Positions 1-7,798 of a stretch of 64,000 bases of DNA are shown here, piece by piece. The DNA is taken from the NCBI RefSeq assembly GCF_005870025.1, contig NZ_VATA01000025.1, positions 33,521 through 97,520 on the forward strand, read 5' to 3'. This DNA is from Poseidonocella sp. HB161398 (GTDB lineage: Bacteria; Pseudomonadota; Alphaproteobacteria; Rhodobacterales; Rhodobacteraceae). How positions within the stretch are numbered: the stretch's first letter is position 1; each line of letters starts with the position of its first letter. The notes under the pieces are model-generated. The model was not told where the DNA came from, did no database searches, and worked only from the letters and a program-made list of their open reading frames with translations. The translations under genes were made by a program, and so were the position numbers.

Positions 1-528
1 CATCCCGGCGCGACCTGGACCGGCGCGCGGATGATCGGGGAGAAGGTCGAGATCACGGCGAGCGACGGCACGGTGCATCTCTTCGACCATGTCTTCATCG
101 GCTGCGGCTTCTCGATCGACGCGCATAACCGGCCCGAGCTGCGCCCCTTCGCCGACAACATCCTGCTGTGGAAGGACGTCTACCGGCCGCCCGAGGGGCT
201 GCCCGACACCTGGCTCATCACCTATCCCTATCTCGCCCGCGACCTGCGCTTCCGCGAGAAGGTGCCGGGGCAGACGCCGGTGCTGAACAATATCTACTGC
301 TTCAACTACGGCGCGACGGTGACGAATGCGCATTCCGGCGCCTCGCTCTCCGGGCTGCGCTACGGGCTGCCGCCGCTGATCCACGGGCTGACCCATGCGC
401 TCTGGATGGAGGACGAGCCGGTGCATTTCGCCGTCACCCGCGACTGGGACGCGGTCGATACCGATCCGGCGGTGCTGGAGACGCATACCTACCGGCCGGA
501 GGCCGAGGATCGCAGCTTCGGCACCTGA
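1..528 (+). CDS. FAD-dependent monooxygenase/oxidoreductase-like protein, C-terminal part
   Basis: The reading frame is open from the first base and ends at a TGA at 526-528, so the true start lies outside the window. About 175 residues are visible. The segment with F-I-G-C-G-F followed by an aspartate and polar residues looks like the end of the NAD(P)/FAD-binding fold of flavin-containing or lysine/ornithine-type monooxygenases, where a dinucleotide domain closes on the FAD domain. The remainder has the Tyr/Trp/His-rich look of a substrate cap. The substrate cannot be judged. The next gene is convergent, so nothing links it to the sugar-acid genes downstream. Confidence 0.55.
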   Translation, partial: HPGATWTGARMIGEKVEITASDGTVHLFDHVFIGCGFSIDAHNRPELRPFADNILLWKDVYRPPEGLPDTWLITYPYLARDLRFREKVPGQTPVLNNIYCFNYGATVTNAHSGASLSGLRYGLPPLIHGLTHALWMEDEPVHFAVTRDWDAVDTDPAVLETHTYRPEAEDRSFGT

Positions 529-541
529 GCCCGGGCGGGGC

Positions 542-877
542 TCAGTCCTGGACCTTCTTCACGAAGATGGATTTCAGCCCCATCTGGCCGATCCCGGGGA
601 TCTTGCAGTCGATGTCGTGATCGCCGTCGACCAGCCGGATGCCGCGCACCTTGGTGCCGACCTTCACGACCTGGGACGACCCCTTGACCTTCAGGTCCTT
701 GATGACCGTCACCGTGTCGCCATCGGCGAGGATGTTGCCCACGCTGTCGCGGACCGCATCGGCGGCTTCGGCCCCGGGGGACCATTCATGGCCGCATTCG
801 GGACAGACCAGCAGCGCATCGAGCTGGTAGGTGAAGGCGGAGGCGCATTCGGGACAGGGCGGAAGGGCATCGGTCAT
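542..877 (-). CDS. yjdM: YjdM/PhnA-family zinc-ribbon protein
   Basis: This 111-residue protein matches the whole length of the PhnA/YjdM family. An N-terminal zinc ribbon is formed by Cys8-x2-Cys11 and Cys25-x2-Cys28. A basic beta-rich PhnA domain follows, with [15 protein letters not shown] near residues 52-66. The family was named for alkylphosphonate utilisation, but it is not part of C-P lyase and its biochemical role is unresolved. No phosphonate genes are present nearby. The gene stands alone, convergent with the flavoprotein gene and separated by 64 bp from the aldolase gene that is transcribed towards it. Confidence 0.9.
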   Translation of the reverse strand: MTDALPPCPECASAFTYQLDALLVCPECGHEWSPGAEAADAVRDSVGNILADGDTVTVIKDLKVKGSSQVVKVGTKVRGIRLVDGDHDIDCKIPGIGQMGLKSIFVKKVQD

Positions 878-941
878 GGCCTGCCCTTACGCCGCGGCGG
901 CCGCCGGCGCCAGAGAATTCGGCATCCGGCGGCGCGGTGTC

Positions 942-1589
942 TCAGCCGGCCTCGGCGCGGTAGGCGGCGGTGAAGGCGGCGGCCTTGGCGGCCACGGTCT
1001 CCGCGCTGTCGCCCGGACGGTAGAGCGCGCTGCCGAGCCCGAACCCGGCCACGCCCGCCGCGAGGAAGGGCGCCATCGTGTCGGGCGCGATGCCCCCCAC
1101 CGGGAAGAGCCGCGTGCCCGCGGGCAGAATCGTGCGGATCGCCTTGACCGCCGCCGGGCCGACCAGCTCGGCGGGGAAGATCTTCAGCCCGTCCGCCCCG
1201 GCATGGAGCGCGGCATAGGCCTCGGTCGGGGTGGCGATGCCGGGGATGCAGATCATCCCCGCCGCCTTGGCCGCGGCGATCACCGCGGTATCGGCATGGG
1301 GCATCACCACCAGATCGGCGCCGATCTCGGCAAGCCGCGCCACGGCATCCAGCGTGGTCACGGTCCCGGCGCCCACCAGCGCATCCGCGGGCAGCGCGGC
1401 GCGCACCGCGGCGATGCTGTCGAAGGGCTCGGGCGAGTTCAGCGGGATCTCGATCAGCCGGAACCCGGCCTCGTAGAGCGCCCGGGCGACGCCGACGCTC
1501 TCGGGCGGGGTCAGCCCGCGCAGGATGGCGACGAGCGGCAGCGCCGCGCAGGCGGCCTCGAGACGGGCGGAACGGTCGGTGTCAGGCAT
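942..1589 (-). CDS. dgoA: 2-dehydro-3-deoxy-6-phosphogalactonate aldolase (DgoA)
   Basis: This is a 215-residue class I aldolase of the KDPG/KDPGal family, which splits 2-keto-3-deoxy-6-phosphogalactonate into pyruvate and glyceraldehyde-3-phosphate. The Schiff-base lysine is Lys136 in the L-K-I-F-P-A-E motif, and the general-base glutamate is Glu30 in G-L-T-P-P-E. The tail resembles DgoA rather than Eda, as do the P-V-G-G-I phosphate-binding loop and the G-x-G-S-A-L-Y motif. Its start overlaps the end of the kinase gene by 8 bp, so the two are translationally coupled. Pairing with a KDGal kinase supports galactonate-type rather than gluconate-type specificity. Confidence 0.92.
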   Translation of the reverse strand: MPDTDRSARLEAACAALPLVAILRGLTPPESVGVARALYEAGFRLIEIPLNSPEPFDSIAAVRAALPADALVGAGTVTTLDAVARLAEIGADLVVMPHADTAVIAAAKAAGMICIPGIATPTEAYAALHAGADGLKIFPAELVGPAAVKAIRTILPAGTRLFPVGGIAPDTMAPFLAAGVAGFGLGSALYRPGDSAETVAAKAAAFTAAYRAEAG

Positions 1590-2559
1590 GGGTGTCCTCG
1601 GCGTTCGGGGAAAGCAGGCCGGCGTCGCAGGCCAGCCGGTAGAGGCCCTGCGGGGCCGGATTCTCGATCAGCGCGGCGGGGGCCCTGCCGGAGATCTGCT
1701 CCAGCGCCCCGGCATAGCGGGCGCAGAGCGCCGGGCTGCCGACCAGCAGGACCGGCCCCTCCGGCGCCGCGGCCAGGCCCGAGACGATCTCGTGGCCGAT
1801 CAGCAGCCCCGAGCAGAAATCGGCCAGCACGCCGCCCGCCATCCGCCCGGTCAGCCCCAGCGTGCGGGTGCCGAAGAGCTGCCGCGTCAGGTCGCCCGGC
1901 CCGGCCTCCGCCGCCATGGCCACGCCTTTCGCGAAAGCGGCGGCATGCGCCCCTTCGGCGGCGGGGGCGTCGGTCATCAGCCGCCCGAGGATCGAGTGGC
2001 CGCGCAGCAGCGCGAAGATCTCGCCGGTCATGTAGGTGGCGAAGCCCGCCACCGCGCCGTCCCGGATCCGCGCCCATTTCGAGTGTGTCCCCGGCAGGAC
2101 CAGCGTCGCGGAGGCCTGCCAGTCCGGGCGCGCGGCAATGGCGCCGGCGATCTGGATCTCCTCGCCGCGCATCACGTCGGGCGTGCCGCCTTCGGGATCG
2201 TGGATCAGCCCCGGCGCAATCAGGATCTCCTGCCCAGCGGCGGTGCGCACCGAGGCGGCCGCGCCGGGCAGCTGCGACAGGTCGGCCGGACAGGGCAGAT
2301 AGGGCACCTCGGCCCAGCCCTGGGCGCTGCCGACCATGCCGCCCGCCACGACCGGCACGGGACGCGCCGCCAGCCAGTCGCCGCAGATCGCGGCGAAGGC
2401 GGCCTCGAAGCCGGGCAGGCCGGGTTCCGGCAGGTGCTGGATGCCATGGTCCGAGGCCCGGCTCTCCAGCACGCGGCCGCCCGCGGAGAGGCGGAAGGCG
2501 CGCAGGCTGGACGTGCCCCAGTCGAGCGCGATCAGCGCGGTTTGCTCGTCAGTCATCAT
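1582..2559 (-). CDS. dgoK: 2-dehydro-3-deoxygalactonokinase (DgoK)
   Basis: The kinase phosphorylates 2-keto-3-deoxygalactonate at C6 using ATP. The N-terminus carries the ASKHA-fold phosphate-1 motif A-L-D-W-G-T-S-S-L-R, typical of DgoK. At 325 residues it is close to family length. A longer frame exists upstream, but an SD-like GGAGG at about 2564-2568 favours the ATG at 2559 or the adjacent ATG at 2556. The start lies 11 bp inside the end of the IclR gene and the end overlaps dgoA by 8 bp, giving a compact iclR-dgoK-dgoA operon. Confidence 0.92.
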   Translation of the reverse strand: MMTDEQTALIALDWGTSSLRAFRLSAGGRVLESRASDHGIQHLPEPGLPGFEAAFAAICGDWLAARPVPVVAGGMVGSAQGWAEVPYLPCPADLSQLPGAAASVRTAAGQEILIAPGLIHDPEGGTPDVMRGEEIQIAGAIAARPDWQASATLVLPGTHSKWARIRDGAVAGFATYMTGEIFALLRGHSILGRLMTDAPAAEGAHAAAFAKGVAMAAEAGPGDLTRQLFGTRTLGLTGRMAGGVLADFCSGLLIGHEIVSGLAAAPEGPVLLVGSPALCARYAGALEQISGRAPAALIENPAPQGLYRLACDAGLLSPNAEDTHA

Positions 2560-3340
2560 CGGGCCTCCAGCCCAGCTCGCGTGAAATCTCCGCCGCATGG
2601 GCCAGCACCAGGGGCGCCAGCTCGGCCATGCGGCTCTCGGGCAGGAAGGGCGCGGCGGAGGCAACGCTCAGCCCCGCCACCACGCCGCCACCCGTGTCGC
2701 GCACCGGCGCGCCGATGCAGCGGATGCCGATCTCGTTCTCCTCCAGATCGAAGCTGCAGCCGCGCCGCCGCACCAGGGCGATGTCGTCTCGGAAGGCCTC
2801 CCACGGGCGGGGCGGCACCCGGCCGGGACGGTCGGACTGGACGCGGGCGCTGCGCCCGTAGAGCCCGCAGAGCGCCTCGGCATCGAGATCGACGAGCATC
2901 GCCTTGCCGAGCCCGGTGAAGGCCAGAGGCATGCGCTGGCCGGGGCGCGATCGCATCTCCAGCCCGCGGGTGCCCGCGACCTTGTCGAGATAGAGCACCT
3001 CGTCGCCCTCGGGTACGCCCAGATGCACCGTGTCGCCGGTCGCGGCGGCCAGGCGGCGCAGCACCGGCGCGGCCAGTGCCAGCACCGGCTGCTGGTCGCG
3101 GGCGCGCGCGCCCAGATGGATGAGCTGCGGACCCAGAACGTAGCCGCGCCGCGCCACCTTGCGCAGATAGCCTTCGGCCAGGAGGCTCGCCAGCAGCCGC
3201 TGCGCCGTGCTGCGCGGCACGCCGAGCGCGGCGGCGATGCCAGAGGCGCTCTCCGTGCCCTCGCCGACCAGGCGCAGGATGTCGAGGCCCCGCACCAGGG
3301 TCTGGGTGCCGCGCTGGCTCTCGCCCGGCTGGTCCTTCAT
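2549..3340 (-). CDS. IclR-family transcriptional regulator of the dgoKA operon
   Basis: This 263-residue protein has an N-terminal winged helix-turn-helix (S-A-S-G-I-A-A-A-L-G-V-P-R-S-T-A-Q-R, about residues 32-50) and a C-terminal IclR effector domain. The start at 3340 is preceded by GGAAGGAG at ideal spacing, so the longer upstream frame is not used. It is the first gene of the iclR-dgoK-dgoA unit and probably controls it in response to a sugar-acid intermediate. That role is inferred from position and from known IclR-type regulators such as KdgR. A candidate promoter and an inverted repeat lie upstream at 3395-3448. Confidence 0.9.
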   Translation of the reverse strand: MKDQPGESQRGTQTLVRGLDILRLVGEGTESASGIAAALGVPRSTAQRLLASLLAEGYLRKVARRGYVLGPQLIHLGARARDQQPVLALAAPVLRRLAAATGDTVHLGVPEGDEVLYLDKVAGTRGLEMRSRPGQRMPLAFTGLGKAMLVDLDAEALCGLYGRSARVQSDRPGRVPPRPWEAFRDDIALVRRRGCSFDLEENEIGIRCIGAPVRDTGGGVVAGLSVASAAPFLPESRMAELAPLVLAHAAEISRELGWRPDDD

Positions 3341-3394
3341 GGCGGCAGCTCCTTCCGTGAGGGGGCCCTGCCCCCGCTTGCGGCGTCCGGGATA

Positions 3395-3418
3395 GGGCCG
3401 CGCGCCCGGATGTGTCAA
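3395..3418 (-). promoter_or_regulatory. candidate sigma70 promoter for iclR-dgoK-dgoA
   Basis: Reading the minus strand, a perfect TTGACA -35 hexamer occupies 3418-3413. A weak -10 (CTATCC or TATCCC) follows at 17-18 bp spacing, about 55 bp before the iclR start. The extended AT-rich stretch upstream is unusual for this GC-rich sequence. This is a pattern match only. Confidence 0.4.
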
Positions 3419-3432
3419 TTAGTGAGTTACTG

Positions 3433-3448
3433 GTCCATATAGTAGGAC
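3433..3448. promoter_or_regulatory. possible IclR operator (GTCC-N8-GGAC)
   Basis: The 16-bp element GTCCATATAGTAGGAC has 4-bp inverted arms. It lies between the end of the lacI-type gene and the candidate iclR promoter, 15 bp upstream of the -35 hexamer. IclR proteins bind short palindromes of this size at such positions, but the arms are short and the assignment is tentative. Confidence 0.3.
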
Positions 3449-3467
3449 AAAAAAAGACTGGCACGGG

Positions 3468-4499
3468 TCATGCCCGGCGGGTCGACTCGCGGATCATCAG
3501 CTCGGAACCGAGGTCGAGATGGCGGTCGCGGACCGAGCCGCGTTCGGCGATCTCGGCCAGCAGCATCTCGATCGCCCGCTGGCCGATCTCGCGCCGCGGC
3601 GTGGCGACGGCGGTCAGCGCGGGCACCATGTGGCGCGACATCTCGATGTCGTTGTAGCTGCAGATGCCCAGCTGCTCCGGCACGGCGACATGGCGCCGCT
3701 TGGCCTCCATCAGCGCGCCGACGGCAAGGTCGTCATTGTTGCACAGAACCGCGTCCGTGTCGGGCGCCTGGCTGAAGAGCTGTTCCAGCAGGTGGCCGCC
3801 CATGCCGACCGAGGAGGGCTGCGGCGTGGTGATGATGCGGTCCTCGCCCAGCACGCCATTGGCGGCGGCGAAATCGCGGAAGCCGTTCAGCCGCCGCTGC
3901 GCCCGCGGGTCCATCCGCGCGCTGAGGAAGCCCGGCCGCCGGTAGCCGCAGTCAAGGAGGTGCTGCGCCGCCTTGCGGACCGCCGCGACCTGGTCGAATC
4001 CGACGCTCATGTCGACCGCCCCGTCGCGCAGATCCATGATCTGCACCACCGGGCAGGGCGCGGTTTCCAGCAGCCGCCGCCCCTCGGGCGTCTGGTCGGT
4101 GCTGGAGACGATCAGCCCGGCGGGCTTCTGGCTGAGGAAGTTCCGGATCAGCCCCTCCTCGTGCAGGGCGCTGTAGCGATAATTGCCGATCTGGACGAAG
4201 AACCGGGTCGACTCGACCCCCTCGTAGACCCCGCGGAGCACGTCGGCGAAGACGTTGTTGGTCAGCGACGGGACCAGCAGCCCGATGGTCGATGTGGTCC
4301 GCGACGCCAGCGCCGAGGCGGCCGGATCGGGAGTGTAGCCGAGCCGCTCGATCGCCGCCTCCACCTTGCGGCGGGCCCGCTCCGAGACGATCTCGGGCGA
4401 GCGGATCGTACGCGACACGGTGATCGCGCTAACACCTGCTTCCTGCGCCACATCGGCCAGTGTCGGCCGGTCTGAAATCATCCTGGTCTTGCGTCCCAT
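3468..4499 (-). CDS. LacI-family transcriptional regulator
   Basis: This 343-residue protein contains an N-terminal LacI helix-turn-helix (L-A-D-V-A-Q-E-A-G-V-S-A-I-T-V-S-R, residues about 14-30). A hinge and a full periplasmic-binding-protein-like effector domain follow. The hinge region T-P-D-P-A-A-S-A-L-A-S is of the gluconate-repressor (GntR/IdnR-like) type. It is transcribed away from the TRAP importer, with a 299-bp shared upstream region that holds a LacI-type palindrome. It therefore probably represses the TRAP-dehydratase operon until a sugar acid or its derivative binds. Confidence 0.9.
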   Translation of the reverse strand: MGRKTRMISDRPTLADVAQEAGVSAITVSRTIRSPEIVSERARRKVEAAIERLGYTPDPAASALASRTTSTIGLLVPSLTNNVFADVLRGVYEGVESTRFFVQIGNYRYSALHEEGLIRNFLSQKPAGLIVSSTDQTPEGRRLLETAPCPVVQIMDLRDGAVDMSVGFDQVAAVRKAAQHLLDCGYRRPGFLSARMDPRAQRRLNGFRDFAAANGVLGEDRIITTPQPSSVGMGGHLLEQLFSQAPDTDAVLCNNDDLAVGALMEAKRRHVAVPEQLGICSYNDIEMSRHMVPALTAVATPRREIGQRAIEMLLAEIAERGSVRDRHLDLGSELMIRESTRRA

Positions 4500-4686
4500 C
4501 AGCTCTCTGCATCACCTTTCCGCTCCGGTCATTTACCCCGGAATCCCGCTAATCTGCAAGCAAAACCGGGGCATGATCGGCAGATGCCTGTCCCGCTTCC
4601 TGCATGCGCGCCACCCGCGCCGCCTGCCCGGACCAGCGCGCGCCCGCCGGGTCGGTTCCGGCGGACGCCCCTCGCGGCGATACCGG

Positions 4687-4714
4687 AATGACAGAAAATG
4701 ATTGCGCTGTCATT
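4687..4714. promoter_or_regulatory. LacI-type operator between lacI-like gene and TRAP operon
   Basis: Two interlocked symmetries are visible. ATGATTGCGCTGTCAT at 4698-4713 has the central CG and outer ATGA/TCAT arms typical of LacI-family operators of the ATGnTAGCGCTAnCAT kind. A wider inverted repeat, AATGACAG-N12-CTGTCATT, spans 4687-4714. The site is in an AT-richer patch about 85 bp upstream of the TRAP binding-protein start, a normal place for a repressor. Confidence 0.6.
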
Positions 4715-4798
4715 TTTCGTCCTTTATCCCGGGGCCCGACTCGGGGCGGAGAAAGACCCGCGCCGGACCAGTCTCATATCAACGGGAGGAGCCCCCAG

Positions 4799-5830
4799 AT
4801 GACGACCCTGACCCGCCGCAGCCTGTTTCTCGGAACCGCGCTCGCCCTTGCCCTGGGCGGCGCCGCCCAGGCGCAGGATTACAGCTTCCGCTTCCAGTCC
4901 TCGGACCCTGCCGGGAACACCAATTTCATGCTCCAGAAGGAATGGGCGGAGATGGTGAAGGAGAAGACCGGCGGCCGCATCGAGATCGAGATGCTGCCGG
5001 TCGAGACCATCGTGGCGCATAACGAGACCATGGACGCGGTCGCCGCGGGCATCATCGACGGCCATTTCACCGACACCTCCTATGCCTCCGGCAAGGATCC
5101 GGCCTTCGGGCTGATCGCCAACCCGGTCGGCGCCTGGTCCGATCCGAGCCAGATGTTCGACTTCATGGAGAATGGCGGCGGCAAGGAGCTGATGAACGAG
5201 ATGCTCGAGCCCTACGGGCTGCATTTCATCGGCGCCACCACCCCGGGGCTCGAGGCGCTGGTCTCCAAGGTGCCGCTCGACGGGGTCGACGACCTCAAGG
5301 GGCTGAAGCTGCGCGCGCCCGAGGGCATGGTGCAGAACGTCTTCGCCGCCGCGGGCGCCGCGCCCGTCAACCTGCCCGGCTCCGAGGTCTTCACCTCGCT
5401 CGACAAGGGCGTGATCGACGCGGCCGACTACAACACCTTCTCCACCAATGCCGCCCAGGGCCTGCATGACGTGGCCAAGCATCCGGTCTATCCGGGCTTC
5501 CACTCGATGCCGCTGATCGAGGTCTCGATCAACAAGATGACCTGGGACGGGCTGCCGGAGGACCTGCAGGCGGCGCTGGAAGAGTCGGTGCGCGAATTCG
5601 CCGTCTACCAGTCCGAGACCGTCCACGAGGCCGACATGAAGGCCGTCGAGGAGGCCAAGGCCGGCGGCGAGATCACCGTGCATGACTGGTCCGACGAGGA
5701 CCGCGCCAAGTTCCGCTCGATCGCCCGCAGCCAATGGGAGAACGCGGCCGGCGCCTCGGCGAACTCGCAGAAGGTCTATGACACGCTGACCGCCTACCTG
5801 GTCGACAAGGGCCTGATGTCCGCGGAATAA
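4799..5830 (+). CDS. TRAP transporter substrate-binding protein (DctP family)
   Basis: The 343-residue periplasmic receptor starts at the ATG preceded by GGGAGGAG. It has a Sec signal peptide (T-R-R-S-L-F-L-G-T-A-L-A-L-A-L-G, cleavage probably after A-Q-A). The mature part shows the DctP pattern, including D-D-L-K-G-L-K-L-R-A-P-E near residues 163-174, where the arginine contacts carboxylate ligands in characterised homologues. It captures a carboxylate or sugar acid and hands it to the DctQM membrane pair encoded next. The LacI regulator and the sugar-acid dehydratase suggest an aldonate. Confidence 0.93.
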   Translation: MTTLTRRSLFLGTALALALGGAAQAQDYSFRFQSSDPAGNTNFMLQKEWAEMVKEKTGGRIEIEMLPVETIVAHNETMDAVAAGIIDGHFTDTSYASGKDPAFGLIANPVGAWSDPSQMFDFMENGGGKELMNEMLEPYGLHFIGATTPGLEALVSKVPLDGVDDLKGLKLRAPEGMVQNVFAAAGAAPVNLPGSEVFTSLDKGVIDAADYNTFSTNAAQGLHDVAKHPVYPGFHSMPLIEVSINKMTWDGLPEDLQAALEESVREFAVYQSETVHEADMKAVEEAKAGGEITVHDWSDEDRAKFRSIARSQWENAAGASANSQKVYDTLTAYLVDKGLMSAE

Positions 5831-5852
5831 CCCCCGCCCCCAGCCAGCAACG

Positions 5853-5872
5853 CCCCCGGCCGGAGCCGGGGG
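5853..5872 (+). promoter_or_regulatory. intercistronic stem-loop between TRAP binding protein and DctQ
   Basis: CCCCCGGC and GCCGGGGG form a perfect 8-bp stem with a 4-base loop, 22 bp after the dctP-type stop. There is no U-run. Such a hairpin could act as a partial terminator or 3'-end stabiliser, keeping the periplasmic receptor more abundant than the membrane subunits. Confidence 0.55.
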
Positions 5873-5905
5873 CCCTTCCCGTCCGTTCCGGAGGCCGCCA
5901 CCGCC

Positions 5906-6469
5906 ATGTCCGACGCCGTCGACGACACCCTCGCCGCCCATAACAAGACGCCCGACCCCGTGCCCGAGGCCGGCCTTCTCGGCCGCGCCATCAACGCGCT
6001 CGGCCTGCTCTTCGCCATCGGCATCCTCGCCTCGGCGGGGCTGCTCTTCTACGAGGTGGTGATGCGCTACGTCTTCAACGCGCCGACCAAGTGGGTGCAC
6101 GAGACAGTGGTCTTCCTCAGCGCGCTGGCCTTCGTCTTCGGCGGGCTCTACGCCGCCGCGCTCGACACCCATATCCGCGTGGTGATCTTCTACGACCGGC
6201 TCTCCGCCGGGGCGAAGCGGCTCTTCGACGTGGCGATCTCCACCGCCTGCCTCGTGGCCTCGCTGTTCTTCGCCTGGGCCGCCTGGCTGTCGGTCGAGCG
6301 CGCCGCCTGGACGCCGCAGGGCGACTTCCGCCTGGAGACCTCGGGCTCGGCCTGGAACCCGCCCTATCCGGGGCTGCTGAAGATCTTCCTCTTCGCCGTG
6401 ATGATCCTGCTGGCCGTCCAGTTCGCGATCTTCGCGGTCAACTACCTGCGCAAGAAGGGCCAGGACTGA
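5906..6469 (+). CDS. TRAP transporter small permease (DctQ family)
   Basis: This 187-residue membrane protein has the four-helix DctQ topology, with hydrophobic segments near residues 30-52, 66-86, 108-128 and 150-172. The family signature F-Y-E-V-V-M-R-Y-V-F-N-A-P-T-K-W lies at the end of helix 1. It forms the membrane complex with the large DctM subunit. The gene overlaps the next by a single base (TGATG), which couples translation. Confidence 0.92.
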   Translation: MSDAVDDTLAAHNKTPDPVPEAGLLGRAINALGLLFAIGILASAGLLFYEVVMRYVFNAPTKWVHETVVFLSALAFVFGGLYAAALDTHIRVVIFYDRLSAGAKRLFDVAISTACLVASLFFAWAAWLSVERAAWTPQGDFRLETSGSAWNPPYPGLLKIFLFAVMILLAVQFAIFAVNYLRKKGQD

Positions 6470-7785
6470 TGGACTTCCTTCCCGATTTCCAGGCGCTCGG
6501 CATCGGCGGCGCCACGCTGGCGATGTTCGCCATGCTGATGGCGCTGCTGCTGACCGGCATGCCGCTGGCCTTCGTCACGCTGCTGGTCGCGCTGATCTTC
6601 GCGCTCGGCTGGTTCGGGCCGATGGCGGTGCCGCTGATCACCTCGCGGATCTTCAGCTTCGTCAACAGCTTCGTCTTCGTCTCGGTGCCGATGTTCGTGC
6701 TGATGGCGGCGATCCTCGACCGCTCGGGCATCGCCCGCGACCTGTTCGACGCGATGAAGGTGCTGGCCGGGCGCATCCGCGGCGGCGTGGCGATCCAGAC
6801 GCTGCTGGTCGCCGTCGTCCTGGCCGCGATGTCGGGCATCATCGGCGGCGAGGTCATCCTGCTGGGCCTCCTGGCGCTGCCGCAGATGCTGCGCCTGGGC
6901 TATGACCGCAACCTCGCGATCGGCGTCTGCTGCGCGGGCGGAGCGCTCGGCACGATGGTGCCGCCTTCGATCGTCCTCATCATCTACGGGCTGACCGCCA
7001 ATGTCTCGGTCGGCGACCTCTTCTCGGCGGCCTTCCTGCCGGGGCTGATGCTGGCGGGCTTCTACGCCGCCTACATCCTGATCCGCGCCTATACCAACCC
7101 GTCGCTGGCGCCCATCGCCGAGCCCGACGAGATCAGCCGCACCGAGAAGCTGCGCCTCCTGAAGGGCCTGTTCCTGCCGGTACTGGTGGTGATCTTCGTC
7201 CTCGGCTCGATCTACGGCGGCATCGCCTCGGTGACCGAGGCCTCGGCGATCGGCGTGATCGGCGTGATGCTCTCTACCGTGATCCGCGGCGAATTCTCGG
7301 TCTCGCTGCTGCTCGGCGCGGCGCGCCAGACGCTGCGCACGGTCGGCATGATCGTCTGGATCGGCATCGGCGCCTCGGCGCTTGTCGGGGTCTTCAACCT
7401 GATGGGCGGCATCCGCTTCGTCTCGGATCTGATCACCGGCATCTCCGACAACCCGACTGTGGTGATCCTCTTCATGATGGCGATCCTCTTCGTGCTCGGC
7501 ATGTTCCTCGACTGGGTGGGGATCGCGCTGCTGTGCATGCCGATCTTCGTGCCGATCGTGAAGGAGATGGGCTATGACCCGGTCTGGTTCGGCGTGGTCT
7601 TCGCGATGAACATGCAGGTCAGCTTCCTGTCGCCGCCCTTCGGCCCGGCCGCCTTCTACTTGAAATCCGTCGCGCCTCCGGACATTTCGCTGGGCGACAT
7701 CTTCCGCTCGCTGCTGCCCTTCATCTGCCTTCAAGTCCTCGCCGTCGCCGTCCTGATCGCCTTCCCCGGCATCACCGGCCACTAG
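6469..7785 (+). CDS. TRAP transporter large permease (DctM family)
   Basis: This 438-residue, highly hydrophobic protein covers the whole DctM/ion-transporter family length. It has the conserved [12 protein letters not shown] and [14 protein letters not shown] motifs and the C-terminal [12 protein letters not shown] segment. It is the sodium-coupled translocation subunit. Its ATG overlaps the dctQ stop by one base, and the dehydratase gene follows after 13 bp, so transport and first metabolic step are co-expressed. Confidence 0.94.
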   Translation: MDFLPDFQALGIGGATLAMFAMLMALLLTGMPLAFVTLLVALIFALGWFGPMAVPLITSRIFSFVNSFVFVSVPMFVLMAAILDRSGIARDLFDAMKVLAGRIRGGVAIQTLLVAVVLAAMSGIIGGEVILLGLLALPQMLRLGYDRNLAIGVCCAGGALGTMVPPSIVLIIYGLTANVSVGDLFSAAFLPGLMLAGFYAAYILIRAYTNPSLAPIAEPDEISRTEKLRLLKGLFLPVLVVIFVLGSIYGGIASVTEASAIGVIGVMLSTVIRGEFSVSLLLGAARQTLRTVGMIVWIGIGASALVGVFNLMGGIRFVSDLITGISDNPTVVILFMMAILFVLGMFLDWVGIALLCMPIFVPIVKEMGYDPVWFGVVFAMNMQVSFLSPPFGPAAFYLKSVAPPDISLGDIFRSLLPFICLQVLAVAVLIAFPGITGH

Positions 7786-7798
7786 CCCCGGAGCCCCC

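Noticed and set aside
831..2861. 676-codon plus-strand frame across dgoA-dgoK-iclR
   Set aside because: Arg/Pro/Gly-rich shadow of three recognised minus-strand enzymes and regulators.
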